Assembly (NCBI GenBank): GCA_024233865.1
Contig: JACKPA010000013.1
Span: 124,001 to 188,000 of the forward strand
Length of the DNA: 64,000 nucleotides
Direction of reading: 5' to 3'
Origin: Leptospiraceae bacterium
Lineage (GTDB): Bacteria; Spirochaetota; Leptospiria; Leptospirales; Leptospiraceae
The notes under the pieces are model-generated. The model made no database searches. It was not told the origin of the DNA and saw nothing but the letters and a program-made list of their open reading frames with translations. Positions 8,463 to 17,251 of this stretch are shown piece by piece (the stretch's first letter is position 1; each line of letters opens with the position of its first letter). The translations under genes were made by a program, and so were the position numbers.

Positions 8463-9767
8463 ATGGATGAAATACTAATTCCTAAGAAATTTGGTAACAT
8501 GACACAGATACCAGAAATTGTACCAATAGGCGAATTACCAGAGTTGGGAGTTGTTCCCAAAAAAATGTATGCACAGGTTATCAGACCTGAGAGATATGGC
8601 GAACCAAAAAACGCTTTCCAAATAGAACAAATCGATGTGCCGGAAATAGGACCTGATGAAGTTCTGGTAGCAGTAATGGCTGCCGGCGTAAATTACAATA
8701 ACGTATGGGCTGCTTTAGGATACCCCGTTGACGTAGTTGGAACCAGAAACAAAATGGCAGAAAAAGGAACTTTTGGTGGAGACGCTTCGAAGTTCCATAT
8801 AGGTGGCTCTGATGCTTCTGGAATTGTATATAAAGTTGGCTCTGACGTTTCAAACGTAAAAGTCGGGGATGAAGTTGTAATCCATTGTGGAATTTGGGAC
8901 AGAAATGATTCATGGGTAAAAGAAGGGAAGGACCCTATGTTTGCTCCTTCTCAATTGATTTGGGGATATGAAACAAACTGGGGTTCATTTGCTCAATTTA
9001 CAAAAGTTCAATCTCACCAATGTTTACCAAGACCAAAGCACCTATCTTGGGAAGAATCAGCTGCCTATATGCTGGTTGCAGCAACCGCCTACAGAATGTT
9101 GCACCATTGGAAGCCAAATGACGTAAAAAAAGGTGATGTTGTGATGATTTGGGGTGGTGCCGGTGGACTTGGTTCTATGGCGATTCAAATTGTAAAAGCT
9201 GCCGGTGGTGTTCCTATTCCGATAGTAAGTTCTGATGACAAAATTGACTACTGTATGAAATTGGGGGCTGAGGGAGTTCTTAACAGAAACAAATTCAAAC
9301 ACTGGGGAGCTATTACAACTGACATTAACAAACCGGAAGAATTTGTAAAATGGACAAAAGCTGCCAGAGAATTTGGAGTAGCATTTTGGCAAATTTCCAA
9401 CAAAAGAAACCCAAATATTGTATTTGAGCATCCGGGTGAGTCAACGCTTCCTACTTCTGCATTTTGCTGTGCAACGGGTGGAATGATCGTGATTTGTGCC
9501 GGAACTACCGGATTTAATGCAACGGTTGACCTTCGTTATTTATGGATGAGACAAAAAAGGTTACAAGGTTCTCATTTTGCCAATGACGATAACGCAAAAG
9601 GTTTGAATGACTTGGTAATTTCAAAAAAAGTTGATCCATGTTTATCAACAACCTATAAATTTGAAGAAACAGGGACTAGCCACCAATTAATGAGAGAAAA
9701 CAAGCACTCCCATGGTAATATGGCAATCCTTGTTGGAGCAAAAAGCACCGGACTTGGAAAAAAATAA
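8463..9767 (+). CDS. ccrA: Crotonyl-CoA carboxylase/reductase
   Basis: A 434-aa medium-chain reductase with the full CCR pattern. It has an N-terminal extension (about 40 aa), AAGVNYNNVWAALGYPVDV, GGSDASGIVYKVG, then WGYETNWGSFAQF, the NADPH-binding IWGGAGGLGSMAIQI (near 230-245), and FEHPGESTLPTSAF, which holds the conserved His of the active-site region. CCR reductively carboxylates crotonyl-CoA to ethylmalonyl-CoA in the ethylmalonyl-CoA pathway for acetyl-CoA assimilation, or supplies extender units. No other pathway gene is in the window. A second reductase gene follows 15 nt downstream. Confidence 0.88.
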   Translation: MDEILIPKKFGNMTQIPEIVPIGELPELGVVPKKMYAQVIRPERYGEPKNAFQIEQIDVPEIGPDEVLVAVMAAGVNYNNVWAALGYPVDVVGTRNKMAEKGTFGGDASKFHIGGSDASGIVYKVGSDVSNVKVGDEVVIHCGIWDRNDSWVKEGKDPMFAPSQLIWGYETNWGSFAQFTKVQSHQCLPRPKHLSWEESAAYMLVAATAYRMLHHWKPNDVKKGDVVMIWGGAGGLGSMAIQIVKAAGGVPIPIVSSDDKIDYCMKLGAEGVLNRNKFKHWGAITTDINKPEEFVKWTKAAREFGVAFWQISNKRNPNIVFEHPGESTLPTSAFCCATGGMIVICAGTTGFNATVDLRYLWMRQKRLQGSHFANDDNAKGLNDLVISKKVDPCLSTTYKFEETGTSHQLMRENKHSHGNMAILVGAKSTGLGKK

Positions 9768-9782
9768 ATCGGGAGAAGTTTT

Positions 9783-10793
9783 TTGAAAGCTTTTGAAATT
9801 GGACAATTCGGATTAGACAACCTAAAAATGGTTGAAAAAGAATATCCTCGTCCAAAATCCAAAGAAGTCTTGGTTAAAATTCACGCCGCTTCTTTGAATT
9901 ATCGGGACTACCTTGTGGTAAATGGAAAATATAACCCGTATTTTCCATTACCCCTGGTACCTTTGAGTGACGGAGCAGGTGAGGTGGTGGAAATAGGAGA
10001 GGATGTAAAAACATTTTTTGTTGGAGACAGAGTGACGGGGACGTTTGCTCCCGATTGGATTTCCGGACAGGCAACCAAAGATCAACTCCGAAATACTACC
10101 GGTGGTCCGAATAATGGAACACTCACCGAGTTTAGGGTTTATCCGGAGTATGGCTTGCTTCCTATTCCGGAACATCTTTCTTACGAAGAAGCTGCTGCCT
10201 TTCCTTGTGCTGCCCTTACTTCTTGGAGTGCCATGGTAGTAGAAGGAAAGGTCAACCCGGGTGATACGGTTGTTGTCTTGGGTACAGGAGGAGTTTCCAT
10301 TTTTGCTCTACAATTTGCAAAAATACTAGGTGCAAATGTAATTGTTACATCAGGTAGTGATGACAAATTAGAAAAAGCAAAAGAATTAGGTGCTGACCAC
10401 ACCATTAATTACAAAACTGTTACGGATTGGCATAAGGAAGTAAAACGTATCACTAGAGTTGGTGCTGACCATATCATTGAGGTTGGTGGTGCAGGTACTT
10501 TAGAGCAATCCGTTAAGTCAATACGTCCGTTTGGTCAAATTAGCTTGATAGGAATATTGGCTGGAGGCTCAAAAGACTTTAACTTGTTGCCGGTATTGAT
10601 GCACAATATAAAAATCCAAGGTATTGTAGTTGGTAGTAAAGCGGGTTTTGAATCTATGAATAAAGCAGTTGCTTTTCACAAACTAAAACCGGTTATAGAC
10701 AAAGTGTTTCCTTTTGAAGAGGCAAAAGAAGCAATCCGATACCTCGCAAATGGCAATCATTTTGGCAAGATTTGCATAAAAGTTTCTTCTTAG
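9783..10793 (+). CDS. Medium-chain NAD(P)H oxidoreductase, quinone-oxidoreductase-like
   Basis: A 336-aa MDR-superfamily protein. ASLNYRDYLVVNGKY (about 37-51) and HLSYEEAAAFPCAALTSW precede the nucleotide-binding VVLGTGGVSIFALQFAKILG and TSGSDDKLEKAKELGADH. The zinc-ligand Cys of true alcohol dehydrogenases is not evident, and the SLNYRD motif is typical of zinc-independent quinone or enoyl reductases. The start is a TTG at 9783, supported by GGGAGAAG 4 nt upstream. The short gap to the CCR gene suggests an operon, and a role in the same acyl-CoA metabolism is inferred. Confidence 0.8.
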   Translation: MKAFEIGQFGLDNLKMVEKEYPRPKSKEVLVKIHAASLNYRDYLVVNGKYNPYFPLPLVPLSDGAGEVVEIGEDVKTFFVGDRVTGTFAPDWISGQATKDQLRNTTGGPNNGTLTEFRVYPEYGLLPIPEHLSYEEAAAFPCAALTSWSAMVVEGKVNPGDTVVVLGTGGVSIFALQFAKILGANVIVTSGSDDKLEKAKELGADHTINYKTVTDWHKEVKRITRVGADHIIEVGGAGTLEQSVKSIRPFGQISLIGILAGGSKDFNLLPVLMHNIKIQGIVVGSKAGFESMNKAVAFHKLKPVIDKVFPFEEAKEAIRYLANGNHFGKICIKVSS

Positions 10794-10893
10794 TTCCCCC
10801 CATGAAGCTTTAATTTTATTTACGCTTAACTAACCCCCCATAAACGGGGGGTGAATAAGACTTAAAATTAAGGTTTAGCATTTGTGGGGGGAA
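10794..10893. repeat. Nested palindromic repeat element, divergent copy
   Basis: The outer arms TTCCCCCCA (10794-10802) and TGGGGGGAA (10885-10893) are inverted. An inner hairpin ACCCCCC...GGGGGGT (10833-10852) has a 6-nt loop. The same architecture recurs at 17131, 42172 and 47062. It fills the gap between two convergent genes, directly after the stop of the reductase gene, and could act as a bidirectional terminator. Confidence 0.75.
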
Positions 10894-10896
10894 TTT

Positions 10897-11892
10897 TTAT
10901 CTAACCCTCATTTTTCCAACGGTATGAACACTTCTATGAACCAATCTATTATAGTTGTTTTCGTTTTTATTGTCTTTATCTCTTGATGGATCAAAAATTA
11001 GAACCACTACTTTGTTAAAGAAATAATAATCGGAATCAGGTCTGTACATTGTGTAGTGATGTGTAAAAACACTTGTTTTGTACTTGCTATAATATATTGT
11101 ATAGGTATGTTCAGGAACCGAATTAAGAATATCTTTTTTAGATTCTTCATCAATCTTTGCTTTTGGGTAATTAGTTGAAACTCTTTCGGCTTCGGATTGA
11201 GGTCCTTTTTCACCATATAGTTTAAAATCCAGCGCTTTATCTGAATTTTTACTAAGATATAAAACATATTCCCAAAGAGTTGGCTCTTCTAATCGAATTT
11301 CCTCGCCTTTTAGCTGGTTTTTCTCCACTAAATCTTTTTTTAAGTCTTGGACTTTTTTGCCTGATACTTCTTCCGGTGTAATGTCTTTAATCTTATCCGG
11401 ATCACCTACAAGCCTTGAAAAGTGGATTTGGTTTGTACTTTTATGAGGAATTACGCTGCTTGAGCTAGGAATTCCTTTACGCCAAGAAGGGTAAGAAACC
11501 ATAGTTCTGCCAAGGGGAGAATTTCCATCAGACTCGTTTAAAGCCAAAACAAAAATTTTATAATCCAATGGTTTCCCGTCTTTGTCGGAATAATCACCTT
11601 CCATTTGAACATGAACATCCAAAATTTCACCTTTTCCATCCGGAGCATATCGTCTTTCAAAAGAAACATTTTTGACCTTCAATCTGAAATCATAATAAGA
11701 TAGAGGGAAATATTCCTTCATTTCTTTATGATCCGTAACCGGTGCAGATGCTTCCTTTTTTGGTTCTGGTTTATTTGGTTGAACTTTTCCAATAGCTGGT
11801 TCTTTTTCGGCTTTTTTTTCTGGTGGTTGCCCGTTTAAACCAAATGCGAATACTAATAATACAACATAACTAAGCTTTATAAATCTTCTCAT
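10897..11892 (-). CDS. Secreted protein of unknown function
   Basis: A signal peptide (MRRFIKLSYVVLLVFAFGLNG) is followed by a Lys/Pro/Glu-rich linker (about residues 23-50) and a ~270-aa domain beginning YFPLSYYDFRLKVKNV that I do not recognise. The ATG at 11892 is preferred because AGGTG lies 9 nt upstream; an in-frame GTG at 11904 would add four residues. The cleavage site has no cysteine, so this is a periplasmic or exported protein rather than a lipoprotein. It stands between the reductase operon and the PQQ-propeller gene, in the same direction as the latter. Confidence 0.6.
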   Translation of the reverse strand: MRRFIKLSYVVLLVFAFGLNGQPPEKKAEKEPAIGKVQPNKPEPKKEASAPVTDHKEMKEYFPLSYYDFRLKVKNVSFERRYAPDGKGEILDVHVQMEGDYSDKDGKPLDYKIFVLALNESDGNSPLGRTMVSYPSWRKGIPSSSSVIPHKSTNQIHFSRLVGDPDKIKDITPEEVSGKKVQDLKKDLVEKNQLKGEEIRLEEPTLWEYVLYLSKNSDKALDFKLYGEKGPQSEAERVSTNYPKAKIDEESKKDILNSVPEHTYTIYYSKYKTSVFTHHYTMYRPDSDYYFFNKVVVLIFDPSRDKDNKNENNYNRLVHRSVHTVGKMRVR

Positions 11893-12032
11893 GAATCTAG
11901 TCACCTATTTCTTTTTGTCATTTTTTATTATCGTAAGAAATCTAAATGTATATTAAGATTTATATTGAATTTTAGGCAATTGAAATATAATTTTTGGACT
12001 TAAAAAGCGAAATTGGATTTTAGTGTATTTTT

Positions 12033-13604
12033 TTATTCTGGCAAATTGGTTCTTGCTGAATTTCCACCCCAGGTTGTCCAACCGCTATAATTTGGGTTAT
12101 TTGTATGGATTGCAAAAAGTTTTCCATCTTGGGTTGTAACGTATATATTACCTTTATAAATAACGGGTTGAAAACGCAGTGGTGTACCAATATCATATTC
12201 TTTGGTGATTTTTCCTGTATTTGGCTGGATTTCCAAAATTTTTCCGGCTAAAGTGCTAACAAAGATTTGTCCTCCGGCATAAGCTGGTGGAGATGCCAAG
12301 TTTCCACCGGATCTTTCCAAATCTCCATCCAGTTTAGCTGACCATAACTTTTTCCCATCCATAGAATCTGTTGCTGTAATTTCATCTCCCATTGTATTGA
12401 TGTTTTGCTTGTTTATGTGCAAAATCCTAGAGCCTTGGAAAGCTTGCATGGAAGAAACGCTTCCGTACCCGATATTATCAATGGCTGCTTTAGGATTGGA
12501 ACTGCTAGGAGCTCCGCCCGTAAAACCGTTCGAGGCATCCATATCTTTGGCTGCTTGGAAATATTCACTTTTGCTTTGAATATCTTTATCAAGGTATTTT
12601 GCCTGTTTTTTGGAGGATTCATACCGTTTGCTTTTTAGATTTTTACCCACACTAGTTACGGATTCAAAAGCTCCCTTATCTGCTGTAGTATCCGAACGTT
12701 TGCTGTAAAAGACATCTTTACCGGTAACCACCGGTGCGGATGTAGCCCTTGTTTTTTGGGCAGATAAAATGGATCCATCAGACTGCTTAAAACTGTAAAT
12801 TGTTCCGGAAAAGGTTGTGACATACAATAATCCGTCTTTTTCCGCAACAGGTGATGACATCACATCACTATCAATCCATTTTTGCCAAAGAATTTTCCCG
12901 GTAGATAATTCAAATGCAACAAGAACGTGAGATGCGTAGAGTTGCTCTTTTTTTTGGGTTTCATTTTTGGGGACAAATTGGTTGGAAGGATAAGATGTAA
13001 AAACCAGGTTTCCGGCAATGGTTGGTGTTGAAGTCAAAGGATCACCCAACCAGTGTGACCATAAATGCTTACCCGTTTTTGCATCTATTGCAAATATAGT
13101 GCAAGATTCCGTATTGAATATAACAATTTCCTGTGTGCAAGCAGCAGTAGAAGGACCATCATCATCCAATGCAACTGACCATAAATTTTTGCCTGTTTTT
13201 GCATCAAAGGCATAAAAATCTTTGCTATGAAAACCACCACTTAAATACAATACATCATTGCATATCGTGGGTGTTGGTATTTGTGTTTTATTCGGAAGTT
13301 GGATTTGGTATCCGTTTTTGGTTGTTTGAAAACCATTTTGGCTGTCAAATTTTTTAGGTGTAATATGTCCTTCTCTAAATTTGACAGGAGGATTTTGGTA
13401 AAATTCCGAATTCATCTCTTTAGCCTGGGATAGAAAATCTTCTTCTACTTTGCTGCTTTGATCATTTGTTTTTTCTTGGGAAGAATCGGATTGGCTTGTT
13501 TTAGATGTATTGGAAAAATTACCCCTATTCTCAAAAAATTTTCCACAAGAATTATGAATTCCAAAACTTATAATAAAAAATAATACTGTTACAAAGATTT
13601 TCAA
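12033..13604 (-). CDS. PQQ-like beta-propeller lipoprotein
   Basis: A 523-aa protein with a signal peptide ending IHNSC (Cys20) and a Ser/Gln-rich linker. A series of quinoprotein-type propeller repeats follows, each with a [AV]FxxxTGKxLW core: FDAKTGKNLW, IDAKTGKHLW, FELSTGKILW, FKQSDGSIL, TDSMDGKKLW, IQPNTGKIT. This is the fold of BamB and of PQQ dehydrogenases. No dehydrogenase cofactor residues are apparent, and BamB is usually shorter (about 390 aa). A scaffold or ligand-binding role at the membrane is likely. A low-complexity insert with no repeat motif (about residues 310-370) interrupts the propeller. Confidence 0.8.
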   Translation of the reverse strand: MKIFVTVLFFIISFGIHNSCGKFFENRGNFSNTSKTSQSDSSQEKTNDQSSKVEEDFLSQAKEMNSEFYQNPPVKFREGHITPKKFDSQNGFQTTKNGYQIQLPNKTQIPTPTICNDVLYLSGGFHSKDFYAFDAKTGKNLWSVALDDDGPSTAACTQEIVIFNTESCTIFAIDAKTGKHLWSHWLGDPLTSTPTIAGNLVFTSYPSNQFVPKNETQKKEQLYASHVLVAFELSTGKILWQKWIDSDVMSSPVAEKDGLLYVTTFSGTIYSFKQSDGSILSAQKTRATSAPVVTGKDVFYSKRSDTTADKGAFESVTSVGKNLKSKRYESSKKQAKYLDKDIQSKSEYFQAAKDMDASNGFTGGAPSSSNPKAAIDNIGYGSVSSMQAFQGSRILHINKQNINTMGDEITATDSMDGKKLWSAKLDGDLERSGGNLASPPAYAGGQIFVSTLAGKILEIQPNTGKITKEYDIGTPLRFQPVIYKGNIYVTTQDGKLFAIHTNNPNYSGWTTWGGNSARTNLPE

Positions 13605-13778
13605 AGCGAACTCCTTACTTTTCCTCTTACAAAATTTAAAAATAGATTTTTTGTGAATAATTACAATAAATATTTTAGAATTTTTTATTAAAATTAGAGT
13701 TCTACTTTATAGAGTAGGACGACATTCAGGAAAAAACCTAATATAATTTTTATGAATTTGAAATAAAAAGGATTTAGA

Positions 13779-14675
13779 ATGAAAAAGATTTTTTGTTATA
13801 TTTTACTTTTTGCATTATTGTTAAATTTACCCTGTAAGCCATCCAAGCCAAAAAATGATTGGATAAAAGGTTTGGCCGCTTTGTATTTGTTGAAAACGGC
13901 AATTCAAGATGCAAGTGGTACTAGCGACTACGACAATATTAAAACTTGGTATTCAACCATGGAAACACTAGAAGTACAGGTTGTTTATGAATCCGGTGCA
14001 ACACCCTATTATGCCACTTTTACAAATCCAAAAACGGGAAATTCGCAATACGTTTGGGATATTTTTAATGATAATCTACAAGAAATGTTCAAAAACAGAA
14101 GCCAATCAATAACAACTTCCGTACCAAAAGAGTTATCTTCTATGACAGAAATTAGTTCCCAAAGTAAGTCAACATGGACAACCTCGGATATTACTAGTTT
14201 GGGTAAAACCTATAGAACCGAAAAATCAACGTCAACAAAGGGAGTGTTTTTTGTTGCTTTTGTGAGTGGATACTATAGCAGTGATGGTTCAACACAAGAT
14301 ACAAGTGTAATAGGAGTGAGTGTTTCGGGAACACCCTATATAGCCATTTTTAAAGATGTTATTACATCTATCAGTTACAGCAACCCGGTTGAAGAAGCAA
14401 CGGTTGGGGAAGCAACCCGAATTTATGTAGAACAAGCCACATTAGTTCATGAAATGGGTCATGCTTTGGGTTTGGTAAACAATGGAGTAACAATGGTCAC
14501 TTCCCACCAAGATACTGACAATGGAAAACACTGCTCAAATACTGCATGTGTAATGTATTATGCCAATAGTGGAACAAGTGCTTTGGTTACTTACATTGAA
14601 TCTTATTTAAATTCGGGTAGTACGGTTATGTTCAAAACATATTGTCTTGAAGATACGCAAAGCTTCACACCATAA
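13779..14675 (+). CDS. Metallopeptidase-like lipoprotein, copy 1
   Basis: A 298-aa protein with a lipoprotein signal ending NLPC (Cys19). The zinc motif is LVHEMGHALGLVNNG with His224, Glu225 and His228. It is followed by TSHQD (His243) and KHCSNTACVMYY (His251, Cys252, Cys257, Met259). The C-x4-C-x-M segment after HExxHxxG recalls archaemetzincins and some secreted Bacteroidetes metalloproteases. The usual third metzincin His at HExxHxxGxx[HD] is Asn here, so the third ligand is probably His243 or His251. It is probably a surface or periplasmic protease. The downstream gene is a tandem duplicate. Confidence 0.75.
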   Translation: MKKIFCYILLFALLLNLPCKPSKPKNDWIKGLAALYLLKTAIQDASGTSDYDNIKTWYSTMETLEVQVVYESGATPYYATFTNPKTGNSQYVWDIFNDNLQEMFKNRSQSITTSVPKELSSMTEISSQSKSTWTTSDITSLGKTYRTEKSTSTKGVFFVAFVSGYYSSDGSTQDTSVIGVSVSGTPYIAIFKDVITSISYSNPVEEATVGEATRIYVEQATLVHEMGHALGLVNNGVTMVTSHQDTDNGKHCSNTACVMYYANSGTSALVTYIESYLNSGSTVMFKTYCLEDTQSFTP

Positions 14676-14768
14676 AATGTATGATTTAATGTGCTTTTTT
14701 AGCAAGATAATAAAAAAATTGATTTAATTTGGGTCTAAACAGTTGATTGATTTGATGGAGAAAAATTC

Positions 14769-15665
14769 ATGAGAAGGGTTTTTGTTTTTATTTTACTTTT
14801 TGTATTAATGTTTCATTTTACTTGTAAGCCTTCCAAACCAAAAAATGATTGGATAAAAGCTTTGCTCGCTTTGTATTTGTTGAAAACGGCAGTTCAAGAC
14901 GCAAGTGGTACTAGCGACTATGACAATATTAAAACTTGGTATTCAACCATGGAAACACTAGAAGTACAGGTTGTTTATGAATCCGGTGCAACACCCTATG
15001 ATGCTACCTTTACAAATCCGGTAACAGGAAATACAAAATACGTTTGGAATATTTTTGATGATAATTTGCAAGAACTTTTTAAAAACAGAAGTCAATCGAT
15101 TACAACTTCCGTACCAAAAGAGTTATCTTCTATGACAGAAATTAGTTCCCAAAGTAAGTCAACATGGACAACATCGGACATTACCAATTTGGGTAAAACC
15201 TATAGAACCGAAAAATCAACGTCAACAAAGGGGGTGTTTTTGGTTGCCTTTGTAAACGGGTACTATAGCAGTGATGGTTCGACACAAGACACAAGTGTGA
15301 TAGGTGTGAGTGTTTCGGGAACACCTTATATAGCCATATTTAAAGATGTTATTACATCTATTAGTTACAGTAACCCGATCGAAGAAGCAACGGTTGGAGA
15401 AGCAACCCGAATTTATGTAGAACAAGCCACATTAGTTCATGAAATGGGTCATGCTTTGGGTTTGGTAAACAATGGAGTAACGATGGTCACTTCTCACCAA
15501 GATACCAGTAATGGAAAACACTGCTCAAATACTGCATGTGTAATGTATTATGCCAATAGTGGAACAAGTGCCTTAGTATCTTACATTAAATCTTTTTTAG
15601 ATTCGGGAAGCACGGTTATGTTTAAAACATATTGCCTGGAAGATACACAAAGTTATCAACCATAA
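14769..15665 (+). CDS. Metallopeptidase-like lipoprotein, copy 2
   Basis: Tandem duplicate of the 13779 gene, the same length (298 aa) and nearly identical from residue 20 on, including HEMGHALGLVNNG, TSHQD and HCSNTACVM. Differences cluster in the signal peptide (MRRVFVFILLFVLMFHFTC) and in scattered substitutions such as YYAT to YDAT. The catalytic residues are unchanged, so both copies are probably active. The 93-bp gap between copies has no clear hairpin. It is convergent with the minus-strand lipoprotein gene that follows. Confidence 0.75.
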   Translation: MRRVFVFILLFVLMFHFTCKPSKPKNDWIKALLALYLLKTAVQDASGTSDYDNIKTWYSTMETLEVQVVYESGATPYDATFTNPVTGNTKYVWNIFDDNLQELFKNRSQSITTSVPKELSSMTEISSQSKSTWTTSDITNLGKTYRTEKSTSTKGVFLVAFVNGYYSSDGSTQDTSVIGVSVSGTPYIAIFKDVITSISYSNPIEEATVGEATRIYVEQATLVHEMGHALGLVNNGVTMVTSHQDTSNGKHCSNTACVMYYANSGTSALVSYIKSFLDSGSTVMFKTYCLEDTQSYQP

Positions 15666-15708
15666 AACAAATGATTTTCGGGGTTTCTGCATTGCCTATA
15701 AGAGGAAG

Positions 15709-16326
15709 CTAATACGACATACCGCAAATAGACCCGGTACTTGTCGAGCTTGAAGACGAACTCGCAGTAAGAGTATAGGAATAATCGCAAGTTCCGTTAT
15801 AGCTGTAAGGGGAATTAACAGAATACTTGGAATTGTTTACCGTCCCGCTAATGCTAAGAGAACTCCCAGCTAGCTTTTTTGTGTAGCTTTGAGTAGAGGA
15901 TATGGTCCCTGTTTGGTTGATCGTTCCTGTAATCTTTAGCTTTGTGGTGGCTTTACTGGAATCACTATAGGTATTTACCTGCTCAAATTCGCAAGCACTC
16001 ATGGTATACGCAAGGTCAACCGTTGTAACGCTGGAAGATGTGCTATACGTTCCCGTAACTTTCATGCTTCCCCCAACAGAACAACTTACTGTCACATCTA
16101 CAGGAGTTGATGAAATGCTGTTATTGTAAACACTCCGCAAAACTTCCGAAATCCCATAAATCGTATCGAATTGAATAGTCGGACTTCTGTAAGACTGTAA
16201 ATACAAAAGTAAAAGTATGGTGTTGATCCTTCCTTGCTTCTTTTTTTTGTCTTCGTTATCATTTTTACAAAATTGCAGCGAAAGTATGATTAAAATGAGT
16301 ATTAATCCATTTTTTGCTATTTTTAT
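15709..16326 (-). CDS. Putative lipoprotein with no canonical start codon
   Basis: The body (from about 16206 leftward) is a Ser/Thr/Tyr-rich, beta-looking protein with four or five cysteines and no recognised domain. The open frame continues upstream to a stop at 16333-16335 and encodes a clear lipoprotein signal, GLILILIILSLQFC, followed by a Lys/Asp-rich linker. No ATG, GTG or TTG lies ahead of this signal. The best-placed codon is an ATA at 16324-16326, 11 nt after a strong GAGGAG. It either uses ATA, has lost its start, or starts internally at a TTG (16206) without a signal. The intact signal favours the upstream start. Confidence 0.5.
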   Translation of the reverse strand: MKIAKNGLILILIILSLQFCKNDNEDKKKKQGRINTILLLLYLQSYRSPTIQFDTIYGISEVLRSVYNNSISSTPVDVTVSCSVGGSMKVTGTYSTSSSVTTVDLAYTMSACEFEQVNTYSDSSKATTKLKITGTINQTGTISSTQSYTKKLAGSSLSISGTVNNSKYSVNSPYSYNGTCDYSYTLTASSSSSSTSTGSICGMSY

Positions 16327-16428
16327 CTTGTTTTAAACTCCTCGTCTTAAAATCAGATCAAATCTAAATGTTTAACGGTAATAACTCTATAAATCTTGAA
16401 TATTTTTTTTAGATATAATAATTTTTCA

Positions 16429-16458
16429 TTGACAGAAAAACGAATGCTTAATTAAAAA
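16429..16458 (+). promoter_or_regulatory. Candidate promoter of gene G copy 1
   Basis: A perfect TTGACA -35 (16429-16434) is followed after 18 nt by a weak TAAAAA -10. The surrounding AT-rich block is conserved upstream of all three G copies, although the left flanks differ. Confidence 0.45.
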
Positions 16459-16491
16459 TAAATTTAGGCATTTGTGAGATTAATACAAATT

Positions 16492-17132
16492 ATGTCAAAT
16501 TATAAAATCATCTACAACCTTGTTCTCCATACCGCATTTTTGCTAGTGCTTGCAGGTGAATTATATGCAGCCCCCCCCCCACTTCGACTACGCTCAGTGA
16601 CCGGGAGGGTTATGGTAACTCTTACCATTTTGAAGAAAAAGCCATAAATTTACCCAATTCGGAAGGTGATAAAATTGTTTCCGAAGAATATTACAACAAA
16701 ATTCGCAATTCTTCCCCGACCCAAGCAGTTGCCGAAAGCTTTTATCTCCTTTCCTCCGGTAGGGAATACCAATGGTACAATACGGATGCCAAACCTTACG
16801 AAGAATTTTTTACCGTTTTTTTTAAAGTCGGACTTTTGGCTACTACCGGATACTACTATGTTGCCGCAAAACAAGCAAATTCCGAGATAAACAACTCGCT
16901 TTTGGGTTTTGGTTCCGACCAAGCCATTGCCAAATTTCACAACCGATACAATAATTTCAAGATAGCGGGAGGAATCACTGCCTCGCTTTTTGGTTTTACC
17001 GCTATTCATAGTTACATTCGATTCGGAACGGATTCCGATTACAAAGACCTGCACATTACAAATTCGAGTTTGAAACAAGACCAATTTCAGAAATTAAGTT
17101 CTATTACCTTAGGAGTAAGTTATGTTTTTTGA
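16492..17132 (+). pseudogene. Gene G copy 1, frame-split at a poly-C tract (possible phase-variable gene)
   Basis: The ATG at 16492 opens a signal peptide (MSNYKIIYNLVLH...LAGELYA) that runs into a 10-C tract (16571-16580). After the tract that frame stops within about 60 nt. The conserved body (YHFEEKAINLPNSEGDKI to GVSYVF) lies in another frame, open from the tract to 17132. A tract of 8 or 11 C would join the two. The body has two hydrophobic segments (near TVFFKVGLLATTGYYYVAA and GGITASLFGFTAIHSY) and ends in Phe, as outer-membrane proteins often do. The family is not recognised. It could be an off-phase contingency gene, a decayed gene, or a sequencing error in a homopolymer. It immediately precedes the palindromic element and cassette unit 1. 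Confidence 0.6.
16571..16580. repeat. Poly-C tract (10 C) in gene G copy 1
   Basis: A run of ten C directly after the signal-peptide codons, followed by ACTTCGACTACGCTCAG, the core of a short dispersed repeat. The tract is 9 C in the other two copies. Confidence 0.9.
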
Positions 17133-17229
17133 CCCCCCACAGTAGCTTTGGTTTTCGTCTGGCTTTAATGCTCCCCCCAATCGGGGGGAGAAATCGGACT
17201 AAAACTCAGTTTTAACTTATTGGGGGGTC
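17131..17229. repeat. Nested palindromic repeat element after gene G copy 1
   Basis: The outer arms GACCCCCCA (17131-17139) and TGGGGGGTC (17221-17229) enclose an inner hairpin CTCCCCCC-AATC-GGGGGGAG (17171-17190). The outer arm overlaps the TGA stop of G. The element separates G from the first cassette gene and may terminate or attenuate transcription. Confidence 0.85.
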
Positions 17230-17251
17230 TATTAACCAAAGGAGAATAACC

